DNA of 7,884 bases from an uncultured Collinsella sp. (GCA_902475825.1 CABSBA010000068.1:1-7884), one strand, 5' to 3'; counted from the stretch's first letter, positions 1 through 6,613 are shown. Numbers and translations are program-made. Notes: generated from the sequence alone by a model not told the origin.

Positions 1-758
1 GCATCAAGTACCCGCTGGCCGACTTCAACATCACCCCTGATGTCGCCATCGTCGACCCCGAGCTCACCTACACCATGCCCGCCAAGCTGTGCGCTCACAC
101 CGGCATGGACGCTCTGACCCACTGCATGGAGGCCTACGTTTCCACCTGCGCTTCCATGTTCACCGACGCCAACGCTCTGCACGGCATCCGCGAGATCGTC
201 GAGTGGCTGCCCAAGTCCTATGCTGGCGACCATGAGGCCCGTCAGCACATGCACGAGGCTCAGTGCATCGCCGGTATCGCCTTCTCCTCGGGCCTGCTCG
301 GCATCGTTCACTCCATGGCTCACAAGACCGGTGCTGCCTTCGAGAACGGCCACATCATCCACGGTGCTGCTAACGCCATGTACCTGGGCAAGGTCATCCA
401 GTGGAACTCCAAGGATCCCCGTGCTGCCGAGCGTTATGCTTACGTGGCCAAGGAGATCCTGCACCTTCCCGGCGAGACCAACGAGGAGCTCATCGCTGCG
501 CTCGTCCAGAAGATTCGCGACCTCAACGACCAGCTCAACATTCCGCAGTCCATCAAGGATTACGCGAATGGTGGCGTGAAGGTCGACGCCGAGAACCCGC
601 AGATGGTCTCCGAGGAGGAGTTCCTCGCCAAGCTTCCCGAGATCGCCGCGAACGCCGAGACCGACGCCTGCACGCCCGAGAACCCGCGTGAGACCAAGGC
701 TGCCGACTTCGAGAAGATCCTCAAGGCCTGCTACTACGACACCGACATCGATTTCTAA
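1..758 (+). CDS. Iron-containing alcohol dehydrogenase, 3' part (5' end outside window)
   Basis: The reading frame is open from base 3 to the TAA at 756-758 (251 residues visible). The start lies upstream. It aligns with the C-terminal helical, metal-binding half of group III (Fe-ADH) alcohol dehydrogenases, which interconvert aldehydes and alcohols with NAD(P)H in the cytoplasm. The expected metal ligands are visible, numbering from base 3: Asp36 and His40 in GMDALTH, His103 in VHSMAHKTG, and His120 in HIIHG. His107 is the second conserved His. The stretch after HGAANA lacks the insertion I recall in the C-terminal half of bifunctional AdhE, so a single-domain enzyme of roughly 390-410 residues is favoured. 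AdhE cannot be excluded without the missing 5' end. Codon use is strongly biased (AAC, AAG, ATC, GCT), suggesting high expression. A strong terminator follows 22 bp after the stop. Confidence 0.9.
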   Translation, partial: IKYPLADFNITPDVAIVDPELTYTMPAKLCAHTGMDALTHCMEAYVSTCASMFTDANALHGIREIVEWLPKSYAGDHEARQHMHEAQCIAGIAFSSGLLGIVHSMAHKTGAAFENGHIIHGAANAMYLGKVIQWNSKDPRAAERYAYVAKEILHLPGETNEELIAALVQKIRDLNDQLNIPQSIKDYANGGVKVDAENPQMVSEEEFLAKLPEIAANAETDACTPENPRETKAADFEKILKACYYDTDIDF

Positions 759-780
759 TCGACTCTTGTTATCGTAACGA

Positions 781-820
781 GGGGCTCCGCACGTATCCGT
801 ACGGAGCCCCTTTCTTTTTT
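781..820 (+). terminator. Rho-independent terminator of the alcohol dehydrogenase gene
   Basis: A 9-bp GC-rich stem, GGGGCTCCG (781-789) with CGGAGCCCC (802-810), is extended inside by ACG/CGT around a TATC tetraloop, with one C-A mismatch. The stem is followed by TTTCTTTTTT (811-820). The T-run ends only 16 nt before the next start codon. Confidence 0.93.
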
Positions 821-836
821 AGAGAATGGGATAGTT

Positions 837-1937
837 ATGGCTGCAATTTTCAATAGCCCCAGCAAGTACATCCAGGGTCCGGACGAGCTCGCCAAGCTCG
901 GCTCCTATGTCGAGCCGCTCGGCGCTAAGGCCCTCGTCATCGTGACGCCTTCGGGCAAGAAGCGCGTCGGTGCCAAGATCGAGGGCGGTTTTGCCGAGGC
1001 CAAGGCCGAGCTGCTGTTCGAGGACTTTAACGGCGAGTGCTCCAAGGGCGAGGTCGATCGTCTGGTTGCGCTCGCTCGCGACAACGGTTGCGACATCATC
1101 GTCGGTGTCGGTGGCGGCAAGATCCTCGACACCGCGAAGGCCGTTGCCTACTACCTGGAGTCCCCGGTCATCATTTGCCCCACCATCGCTTCGACCGATG
1201 CACCGTGCTCGGCACTTTCGGTGCTCTACACCGACGACGGCCAGTTCGATAAATACCTCTTCCTTAAGGCAAACCCCAATATTGTTCTGATGGATACGAC
1301 GGTTATCGCGGCGAGCCCGGTGCGCCTGACGGTTTCCGGCATGGGCGATGCGCTCGCAACCTACTTTGAGGCCCAGGCGACGCACGATGCCGACGGCGGC
1401 ACCTGCGCTGGCGGCAAGGGCGGCATGGCCGGCCTGGCGCTCGCCAAGCTCTGCTACGAGACGCTTATGGCCGATGGCGTCAAGGCCAAGGTCGCGCTGG
1501 AGAAGGGTGCGCTCACGCCTGCCGTCGAGCACATCATTGAGGCCAACACGCTGCTCTCCGGCATTGGCTTTGAGAGCTCGGGCCTTGCTGCTGCTCATGC
1601 CATCCACAATGGTCTGACGATGCTGCCCGAGTGCCACGGCATGTATCACGGCGAGAAGGTCGCCTTTGGCACTATCGTCCAGCTGGTACTCGAGGATGCT
1701 CCGACTGAGAAACTCGAGGAAGTCTTGGGCTTCTGCATTGAGCTGGGCCTGCCGGTCACGATGAAGGAACTTGGCGTTGCCGAGCTTACGCGCGAGCAGG
1801 CCATGATTGTTGCCGAGGCCGCCTGCGCGCCCGATGACACCATGTGCAACATGCCGTTTGAGGTGACGCCCGAGATGGTCGCAAACGCCATCCTGGGTGC
1901 CGACGCGCTGGGCCACTACTATCTCATGGATGAGTAA
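837..1937 (+). CDS. gldA: Glycerol dehydrogenase (GldA)
   Basis: This 366-residue protein is essentially the same length as E. coli GldA (367) and is recognisably collinear with it. It oxidises glycerol to dihydroxyacetone with NAD+, or runs in reverse, in the cytoplasm. Visible signatures are an N-terminal SPSKYIQGPDEL start, the nucleotide-binding GVGGGKILDTAKA (residues 90-102), the substrate/active-site stretch TIASTDAPCSALSV (116-129) with Asp121, and metal ligands Asp171 (GMGDALATYFEA), His254 (AAHAIHNG) and His271 (MYHGEKVAFG). These numbers match the zinc ligands known for the E. coli enzyme. The start ATG at 837 has only a weak purine-rich ribosome site (GAGAATGGGA). It sits 16 nt after the upstream terminator, leaving no obvious room for its own promoter. 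The gene ends in its own strong terminator. Family assignment is firm. The physiological substrate could also be a related vicinal diol. Confidence 0.95.
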   Translation: MAAIFNSPSKYIQGPDELAKLGSYVEPLGAKALVIVTPSGKKRVGAKIEGGFAEAKAELLFEDFNGECSKGEVDRLVALARDNGCDIIVGVGGGKILDTAKAVAYYLESPVIICPTIASTDAPCSALSVLYTDDGQFDKYLFLKANPNIVLMDTTVIAASPVRLTVSGMGDALATYFEAQATHDADGGTCAGGKGGMAGLALAKLCYETLMADGVKAKVALEKGALTPAVEHIIEANTLLSGIGFESSGLAAAHAIHNGLTMLPECHGMYHGEKVAFGTIVQLVLEDAPTEKLEEVLGFCIELGLPVTMKELGVAELTREQAMIVAEAACAPDDTMCNMPFEVTPEMVANAILGADALGHYYLMDE

Positions 1938-1951
1938 ATCAAGCTAAGGAA

Positions 1952-1985
1952 GGGGCAAAGCCAGCAGATGGCTTTGCCCCTTTTT
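1952..1985 (+). terminator. Rho-independent terminator of gldA
   Basis: A perfect 11-bp stem, GGGGCAAAGCC (1952-1962) with GGCTTTGCCCC (1970-1980), encloses a 7-nt loop and is followed by TTTTT (1981-1985). It begins 14 nt after the gldA stop codon. Confidence 0.94.
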
Positions 1986-1989
1986 GCTA

Positions 1990-2051
1990 TGGTGCAAAGT
2001 GGCCTGTCTCCAATGCACAAGTTGGTGCAGGGGGCAGGTTACTTTGTACCA
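1990..2051 (+). repeat. 62-nt long-stem hairpin element with G-U wobbles
   Basis: Bases 1991-2011 pair with 2030-2050 over 21 consecutive positions with no mismatch if G-U pairs are allowed (16 Watson-Crick, 5 wobble). T1990/A2051 adds one more pair. Inside, after an AA bulge (2012-2013), TGCAC (2014-2018) pairs with GTGCA (2025-2029) around a 6-nt loop. Wobbles fall at 1994/2047, 2001/2040, 2002/2039, 2007/2034 and 2009/2032. On the opposite strand these would be A-C mismatches, so the + strand is the one that folds. No T-run follows, so it is not a canonical terminator. It lies between the gldA terminator and the ribosome site of the next gene (2065-2070). It may belong to a dispersed palindromic family, but that cannot be tested within this window. 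Confidence 0.8.
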
Positions 2052-2081
2052 ATCGTTGTTTGATGAAGGGCGGATTCTCGT

Positions 2082-3149
2082 ATGGCGCTTCCCATGGTTT
2101 ATGGCGGTCCCGGCCGGTATGTTCAGGGGCCGGGCGAACTTTCGCGTCAGGGCAGGTATTTGTCATGGTTGGGCTGCGCTGCTTATGTCTTGTTTGACCA
2201 GGGCACCGAGGATCGGCTGTGCAAGCAGATTGTCGATGGATTTCTGGACGAAGATCTAAGCGAGCCGTTCTTTAAGATTTATGACGGTCCGTGTACGGAA
2301 GAGGCCGTTGTCGAAATGGCTAAGGAAGCCCAGGCCGAGTATTGCGACATGGTGGTGGGTATTGGCGGCGGCAAAATGCTCGATATCGCCAAAGCAGTAG
2401 CGTTTTATGCCGAGCTGCCGTTGTGCGTATGCCCCACGGCGGCTTCGATGGACGGTCCGTGCAGCGCGATTTCGGTGCTGTATCACGAGGATGGGTCGTT
2501 CGACCACTACCTGATGCTCGAGAAGAATCCAGACCTGGTCGTGGTCGATACCAACGTGGTCGCGGCAGCCCCGCTGCGTATGACGGTCGCTGGCATGGGC
2601 GACGCACTGGCAACGTACTTCGAGGCGCGTTCGTGCGCCGCGGCGCACGGTACCAACGAGCACGGTGGCGAGCCGGGGCACTTGGCTCTGGTCGCGGCTC
2701 GCGCCTGCTACGACACGCTCATGGAGTGCGGCGTCGCTGCCAAGCGCGATCTCAAAAAGGGCCGTACATCGCCGGCAGTTGAGCGCCTGATCGAGTGCAA
2801 TATTCTGCTCTCGGGTGTTGGCTTTGAGAGTGGCGGTTTGGCGCTGGCGCATGCCATCGCCAACGGCCTGACGATTTTGCCCGAGTGCAAGACCATGCAC
2901 GGCGAGGCCGTAGCGTTTGGTCTGGTGGTCCAGCTGCGCCTGGAGCGTGCACCCGAGCTTGATCAGGTGCTCGAGTTTTGCCAGCGCGTTGGTCTGCCGA
3001 CGACGCTCGAGGAGCTGGGCCTTGGCGAGATTTCCGATGCCGATCTGCAGAGTGTTGCAAATGCGGTCTTTAGAAATGAACGTAATATGGCCAACGAGCA
3101 GGCAAAGGTGACCAAACAAAAGCTCGTGCAGTTCATGTGCGAGGCATAG
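2082..3149 (+). CDS. Glycerol dehydrogenase-like paralogue (GldA family, divergent)
   Basis: This 355-residue iron/zinc-type dehydrogenase aligns with the preceding GldA through most of its length. Shared features are GGPGRYVQGPGEL at the N terminus, GIGGGKMLDIAKA (93-105), the active-site stretch TAASMDGPCSAISV, and metal ligands Asp174 (GMGDALATYFEA), His257 (LAHAIANG) and His273 (TMHGEAVAFG). Differences from the upstream copy include STDAPCS to SMDGPCS (122-128), LDTAKA to LDIAKA, loss of the second His in HAIHNG (Ala260 here), an almost unrelated N-terminal lobe (residues 21-70) and a different, shorter, Lys/Gln-containing C terminus. It is probably an NAD(H)-dependent dehydrogenase for a diol or hydroxyketone other than glycerol. 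The start at 2082 has GAAGGG at 2065-2070; ATG at 2094 is an alternative. Codon use is less biased than in gldA, suggesting lower expression. It likely arose by an old tandem duplication. Confidence 0.88.
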   Translation: MALPMVYGGPGRYVQGPGELSRQGRYLSWLGCAAYVLFDQGTEDRLCKQIVDGFLDEDLSEPFFKIYDGPCTEEAVVEMAKEAQAEYCDMVVGIGGGKMLDIAKAVAFYAELPLCVCPTAASMDGPCSAISVLYHEDGSFDHYLMLEKNPDLVVVDTNVVAAAPLRMTVAGMGDALATYFEARSCAAAHGTNEHGGEPGHLALVAARACYDTLMECGVAAKRDLKKGRTSPAVERLIECNILLSGVGFESGGLALAHAIANGLTILPECKTMHGEAVAFGLVVQLRLERAPELDQVLEFCQRVGLPTTLEELGLGEISDADLQSVANAVFRNERNMANEQAKVTKQKLVQFMCEA

Positions 3150-3229
3150 TTTGGCGCTTGATTGACCTTGTGCAATCGAGGCGGCGATGGGCCATGGGCT
3201 ATTTGCCGCAAAGATGCGCCGCGTGTAAT

Positions 3230-3260
3230 TTGCCCGAGGCGTGGGCCGATAGCGTATCAT
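3230..3260 (+). promoter_or_regulatory. Possible promoter for the iron-sulfur protein gene
   Basis: The 151-bp gap between genes contains TTGCCC (3230-3235) and TATCAT (3255-3260), spaced 19 bp and about 40 bp upstream of the start codon at 3301. The spacing is longer than ideal and the -35 match is partial, so this is a weak candidate. Upstream in the same gap, a small 8-bp hairpin (3157-3164 with 3173-3180, one G-U pair) follows the dehydrogenase stop but has no T-run. Read-through from the upstream gene is therefore also possible. Confidence 0.25.
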
Positions 3261-3300
3261 TATCTCTTGCTTGTTTGCACTGCTCAGGGAGGGGCCGCGC

Positions 3301-4554
3301 ATGGCGCAGGAACACGATCTGTTTGATGACATTATCGAGATCAGCAAGGGTTTCGACTTTCTTAAAAACCCGCTTGGCGGTGTGACCGATGCACTCGATC
3401 CGTCGGCACCGCAGTGGAATCCTGCCGACTACAAGGAGCGTCCGCGCGGCAACACCATTCCGTGCCTGACCTGCAAAAACGAAAAGAGCGGTTGCACCGC
3501 GTGCATGGACGTGTGCCCGGTCAACGCTATCGAGGTCGAGGAAGACGCCATCGAGATCCTCGACTCCTGCCGCAAGTGCGGCCTGTGCGCCGCTGCCTGT
3601 CCGACCGAGGCGATCATCTCGCCGCGCCTGGCGCCTAAAAACTTATATGACGATATCGTCTCTGCTGCTACGAGCCACGAGACCGCCTACGTCACCTGCA
3701 CGCGCGCCCTCAAGCGCATGCCGCGCGAAAACGAGGTCGTCGTCGCCTGTGTGGGCGATATTACGGCCGAGACCTGGTTCTCGGTGCTGGCCGACTATCC
3801 CAACGTGAGCGTCTACCTGCCACTGGGCGTGTGCGATAAGTGTCGCAACACCGGTGGCGAGGATATTCTGGGCGAGGCCATCGCCACTGCCGAGGAGTGG
3901 GCCGGTACGGGCATGGGCCTGGAGGTCGACCCCAAGAGCCTCAAGTGCCATAAGCTTCGCGAGTACGAGCGCAAAGAGTACATGGAAAAGATCGCCCGTA
4001 CAACGGGCCTGACGGTGACCAAGCTCAATCCGGCGACGGCGGCGCTGGCCTCGGTGACGCAGAAGTTGAAGGCCCACCGTCACCAGATTACGCAGCTGGA
4101 GCGCACGCTCAACACCATGTGCGGCACCACGACGACAAAGCGTCGCCGTACGCTTACGCACGGGCGCCAGCTGGTACTCTCGACGCTGCAAAACCATTCC
4201 GAGCTTGCCCAGAACATGCAGGTGAGCACGCCGGAGTGCGATTTTGACAAGTGCACGTCGTGTGGCGAGTGTGTCAACGTGTGCCCCACGTTTGCCTGCG
4301 ATTTGGTGGGAAGCGGTCGCTTTGCACTGGAGTCCACGTATTGCCTAGGTTGCGGGGCCTGCGTCAAGGTGTGTCCCGAGCATGCGCTTAAGTTGGTTGA
4401 GCATGATGCATCCAACTTGATCGTCGTCGACCCCGAGGCCGAGGAGAAGGCCGTCCAGAAGGCGAAGGCTCACGAAGAAGCTGAGAAGGTCAAGGCCGAG
4501 GCGAAGGCCAAACTCGGCAAGATGCTCGATCAGGTGGAGAAGCTCGCGGACTAG
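3301..4554 (+). CDS. Multi-cluster 4Fe-4S ferredoxin-type protein
   Basis: This 417-residue soluble protein has two ferredoxin-like diclusters. The N-terminal pair is C55-x2-C58-x6-C65-x2-C68-x3-C72-P and C90-x2-C93-x2-C96-x3-C100-P. The C-terminal pair is C318-x2-C321-x2-C324-x3-C328-P and C348-x2-C351-x2-C354-x3-C358-P. The middle (about 120-300) carries further cysteines at 133, 150, 178 and 181 (CDKC), 216 and 274. These might hold another metal centre or cluster. Residues 377-417 form an Ala/Glu/Lys-rich, probably helical tail. No signal peptide or membrane segment is visible. I chose ATG 3301 over the in-frame ATG at 3271 because GGAGGGG (3288-3294) precedes it at normal spacing. An electron-transfer role is likely from the motifs. 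The redox partner is unknown, though the neighbouring dehydrogenase is the obvious candidate by position. I do not recognise a named family. Confidence 0.85.
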   Translation: MAQEHDLFDDIIEISKGFDFLKNPLGGVTDALDPSAPQWNPADYKERPRGNTIPCLTCKNEKSGCTACMDVCPVNAIEVEEDAIEILDSCRKCGLCAAACPTEAIISPRLAPKNLYDDIVSAATSHETAYVTCTRALKRMPRENEVVVACVGDITAETWFSVLADYPNVSVYLPLGVCDKCRNTGGEDILGEAIATAEEWAGTGMGLEVDPKSLKCHKLREYERKEYMEKIARTTGLTVTKLNPATAALASVTQKLKAHRHQITQLERTLNTMCGTTTTKRRRTLTHGRQLVLSTLQNHSELAQNMQVSTPECDFDKCTSCGECVNVCPTFACDLVGSGRFALESTYCLGCGACVKVCPEHALKLVEHDASNLIVVDPEAEEKAVQKAKAHEEAEKVKAEAKAKLGKMLDQVEKLAD

Positions 4555-4573
4555 CTAAAAGAGCGTAAATGAT

Positions 4574-4604
4574 GGCCGGTGGGACAGATACTGCCCCACC
4601 GGCC
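4574..4604 (+). terminator. GC-rich hairpin ending the rightward genes
   Basis: GGCCGGTGGG (4574-4583) pairs perfectly with CCCACCGGCC (4595-4604). After one A-C mismatch, CAG/CTG pairs continue around an ATA loop. It starts 19 nt after the iron-sulfur gene stop. On the + strand it is followed by A, not T, so it would be a terminator without a U-tract. Its position at a convergent junction still makes transcript ending the likeliest role. Confidence 0.6.
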
Positions 4605-4677
4605 AAAAAAAGTTGCGGTGGAATAGTTCCTGTTTTGCCCTTAAGCTGGCCATTCTAGGAACTATTCCACCGCAACT
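4605..4677 (-). terminator. Perfect 21-bp inverted repeat plus T-run: terminator of the GntR operon
   Basis: Bases 4611-4631 are the exact reverse complement of 4657-4677, separated by a 25-nt spacer. Read on the minus strand, the stem is followed directly by T (complement of A 4605-4610), the layout of an intrinsic terminator. It lies 10 bp beyond the stop of the GntR gene. Stem and loop are longer than in ordinary terminators, so it may be a palindromic repeat recruited for this role. Confidence 0.78.
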
Positions 4678-4686
4678 AATAAATGG

Positions 4687-5442
4687 TTAGTTCATGCTGC
4701 TTTGGTGGCCGGTTCGACCGGTACCGTTGCGCGTCACGGTTTCATGGAGCAAAAAGAACCCGGGAACCTGTTTGGTCTCGGTGTATTCCATAAGGATACC
4801 GTCGGCGTTGTAGGTCTGTCCGCGTATAACGGCAAGTGCGTTAAAGTCGTCGAGATCGAGCACGCGCGTATCCTCGGGCGTGGGATGCTCGATCGTTACA
4901 TCGCGTTTGCCCGTGGCAATCTTAATGCCAAGGTCTTCTTCGAGGTAACGATAGATCGAGTCGTTGACAATCTCGGGTGTCAGCCCCGGTACCTGTGAGC
5001 TTAGGTAATAGGAGTCGTCGGAGCACACGGCTTGTCCGTCTGCATAACGGATGCGTTTGGCACGCGTGAGCTCGCAGCCTTCGGGAAACCCGGTAATCTT
5101 GGAGAGCGCCTTGCTGCAGACGAGGAGCTCAAATACAGTGGTGACCGTTTTGAGCTCAAAGCCTCGGTTGACCGCGATTTCCTTAAAGGTCTCGAGTCCG
5201 CCGCCACCACGACTCTTCTCGTCACTGATGTTGCGAATGACGCGCATGCCTTTGCCTTGCTGGGGGAGCACGTAACCATCTGCCGCAAGCATCGAGATGG
5301 CGCGACGGACCGTCATGCGCGAACAGTCAAACAGCTGCGTGAGCTCAGTCTCCGAAGGCAGATAGCTCTGATAGGCGTATGTGCCGTCGTCAATCGACTG
5401 CTTCACGTTGTCATAAATAGTTTGGAAGATGGCTCGCGCCAT
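4687..5442 (-). CDS. GntR-family (HutC/TreR-like) transcriptional regulator with UTRA domain
   Basis: This 251-residue protein begins with a winged helix-turn-helix (about residues 1-70). It includes the GntR signature LPSETELTQLFDCSRMTVRRAISMLAADGYV (28-58) and the wing QQGKGMRV. A UTRA effector domain follows (about 85-235), with SIYRYLEEDLGIKIATGKR and a LMEYTETKQ segment typical of this domain. The UTRA part resembles TreR, the trehalose repressor whose effector is a phosphorylated disaccharide. The likely ligand here is a PTS-imported sugar phosphate, fitting the divergent PTS gene. ATG 5442 is preceded by TAGGAGA at good spacing. The gene lies 65 bp after the zinc dehydrogenase gene with no strong terminator between, so the two are probably co-transcribed and the regulator controls itself. 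Candidate operators are at 6586-6613 and 6731-6744. Confidence 0.9.
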   Translation of the reverse strand: MARAIFQTIYDNVKQSIDDGTYAYQSYLPSETELTQLFDCSRMTVRRAISMLAADGYVLPQQGKGMRVIRNISDEKSRGGGGLETFKEIAVNRGFELKTVTTVFELLVCSKALSKITGFPEGCELTRAKRIRYADGQAVCSDDSYYLSSQVPGLTPEIVNDSIYRYLEEDLGIKIATGKRDVTIEHPTPEDTRVLDLDDFNALAVIRGQTYNADGILMEYTETKQVPGFFLLHETVTRNGTGRTGHQSSMN

Positions 5443-5507
5443 GACGGTCTCCTAGAGCTGGGTGCGTGAACGACGGATGAGGGCCGTCCGCGCAGGTGTC
5501 AATCGAT

Positions 5508-6533
5508 TTACTTGCTGGGGTCGATTATATATTTACCCATGGCACGCAGAGCTGGGTCTGACAGGATGGCGCCGAGTTCGTCGAGGGAAGCCACCTTGGC
5601 GACCATCGAGGATACGTCGAGCCTGCCAGAGTCGATGAGCTCGAGCGCGCGACGCTGCGTATAAGGGTTGATGTAGGACGAGGTGAGCACAAGCTCCTTC
5701 TGGAAGACCTCGAAGGGCTTGACGGTGATTGTCTCATCGGGCTTGGTGAGGCCGAACATCATGACCGTAGCCTTGTGGCCGGCGATTTGGATGGCCTGCT
5801 CGATGGTGACGGGCTTGCCAACACACTCGATAACGACATCGACGTTGCCGACGCCCTCCTGCTTCAGGCGGGCCGGGACGTCCTCGTGGATGGAATCAAT
5901 TGCCAGATCGGCGCCGAGTTTGAGCGCAACCTCGCGCTTGCCCTCGACGGGCTCGAGCAAGACGACCTTGGTGGCGCCGGCGTTTTTGGCGAGCTGCATC
6001 ATGAGCAGACCGATCATGCCACCGCCGATGACGACAACCGTGCTGCCGGGCTTGATGTTGCACATATCGATGCCGTGCAGGCAGCAGGCGACGGGCTCGG
6101 TCATAGCACCCTGCTCAAAGCTGGTGTGATCGCCCAACTTGTAGACTTGCTGCATATCGACGGAGCAGTACTCGGCAAAGCCGCCGTTAACGGTGGTGCC
6201 GTAACCGGTCATATGCTCGCAGTAGTGGTTGATTCCGTCGCGGCAGGGTTCGCAGCAGCCGCAGGGATGGTTTGGGTCGATGCACACGCGATCGCCCGGT
6301 TTAAAGCCAGCGACGTCGCTGCCCACGGCCTCGACAACGCCCGCAAACTCATGACCAAGGATCGTGGGCGGGGTAACGTCCGCTGCGCCCTTGTCGCCTT
6401 CATAGATATGAACGTCGGTACCGCAGACGCCGCAAGCTTTGACGTTGATCAGAACGTCGCGCCTGCCCACGGCCGGCTTTGCCGATTCCTCGACTCTGAG
6501 GTCGTGCTTTCCATAGAAGACCGCGCTTTTCAT
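5508..6533 (-). CDS. Zinc-dependent medium-chain alcohol/polyol dehydrogenase
   Basis: This 341-residue MDR enzyme is of the sorbitol / threonine / butanediol dehydrogenase type and oxidises a secondary alcohol with NAD(P)+ in the cytoplasm. Catalytic zinc residues are Cys37 (CGVCGTD), His61-Glu62 (GHEFAG) and Glu146 (TEP). The structural zinc set is Cys91, Cys94, Cys97 and Cys105 (C-x2-C-x2-C-x7-C). The Rossmann motif is G170-x-G172-x2-G175. The acidic residue after strand 2 (Glu194 in VVLLEP) suggests NAD preference. The start ATG at 6533 has AAGGAG at ideal spacing and sits about 30 nt downstream of the likely transcription start. It is first in a unit with the GntR gene. Context with an alpha-glucoside PTS points to a sugar-derived polyol or alcohol as substrate. 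The exact substrate cannot be read from sequence. Confidence 0.92.
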   Translation of the reverse strand: MKSAVFYGKHDLRVEESAKPAVGRRDVLINVKACGVCGTDVHIYEGDKGAADVTPPTILGHEFAGVVEAVGSDVAGFKPGDRVCIDPNHPCGCCEPCRDGINHYCEHMTGYGTTVNGGFAEYCSVDMQQVYKLGDHTSFEQGAMTEPVACCLHGIDMCNIKPGSTVVVIGGGMIGLLMMQLAKNAGATKVVLLEPVEGKREVALKLGADLAIDSIHEDVPARLKQEGVGNVDVVIECVGKPVTIEQAIQIAGHKATVMMFGLTKPDETITVKPFEVFQKELVLTSSYINPYTQRRALELIDSGRLDVSSMVAKVASLDELGAILSDPALRAMGKYIIDPSK

Positions 6534-6569
6534 GGTGACTCCTTAACGTGGCGGTGAATGTTGTAATGA

Positions 6570-6598
6570 AGTATAGGCGTGTATGCAGATATAGACAA
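6570..6598 (-). promoter_or_regulatory. Promoter of the dehydrogenase-GntR operon
   Basis: On the minus strand, TTGTCT (complement of 6593-6598) and TATACT (complement of 6570-6575) are separated by exactly 17 bp, a good sigma-70-type promoter. The start of transcription would be near 6562, giving a leader of about 30 nt before ATG 6533. The -35 box lies inside a candidate repressor site. Confidence 0.72.
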
Positions 6599-6613
6599 GC
6601 ATATCTAGACAAG
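6586..6613. promoter_or_regulatory. Tandem abutting operators for the GntR regulator
   Basis: Two head-to-tail 14-bp sites are seen. Positions 6600-6613, read on the minus strand, are CTTGTCTAGATATG. Positions 6586-6599, read on the minus strand, are CTTGTCTATATCTG. The first differs by one base from the site at 6731-6744, and the second differs from the first at two positions. The core GTCTAGA[C/T] fits the GTMTAKAC consensus I recall for HutC-subfamily regulators and resembles the DasR site core GTCTAGAC. The lower site covers the -35 box of the leftward promoter, so binding should repress it. Confidence 0.65.

Noticed and set aside
819..1916. 365-residue open frame antisense to gldA
   Set aside because: It is the shadow of a highly biased GC-rich gene. 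The + strand product is an unmistakable GldA, and the antisense product shows no family motif.
3181..3209. Hairpin GCGGC/GCCGC after the second dehydrogenase as a terminator
   Set aside because: The stem is 5 bp with a 19-nt loop and no T-run, which is too weak to call.
3271..3300. Upstream in-frame ATG for the iron-sulfur protein
   Set aside because: No ribosome site precedes 3271, while GGAGGGG sits at proper distance before 3301. The extra ten residues look like translated leader.
2256..3347. 363-residue open frame antisense to the second gldA-like gene
   Set aside because: It is a shadow frame arising from codon bias. The sense frame has all metal-ligand motifs and a ribosome site.
5775..6557. 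260-residue open frame antisense to the zinc dehydrogenase
   Set aside because: The minus-strand frame has complete MDR zinc and Rossmann motifs. The plus frame is low-complexity and overlaps the promoter side.
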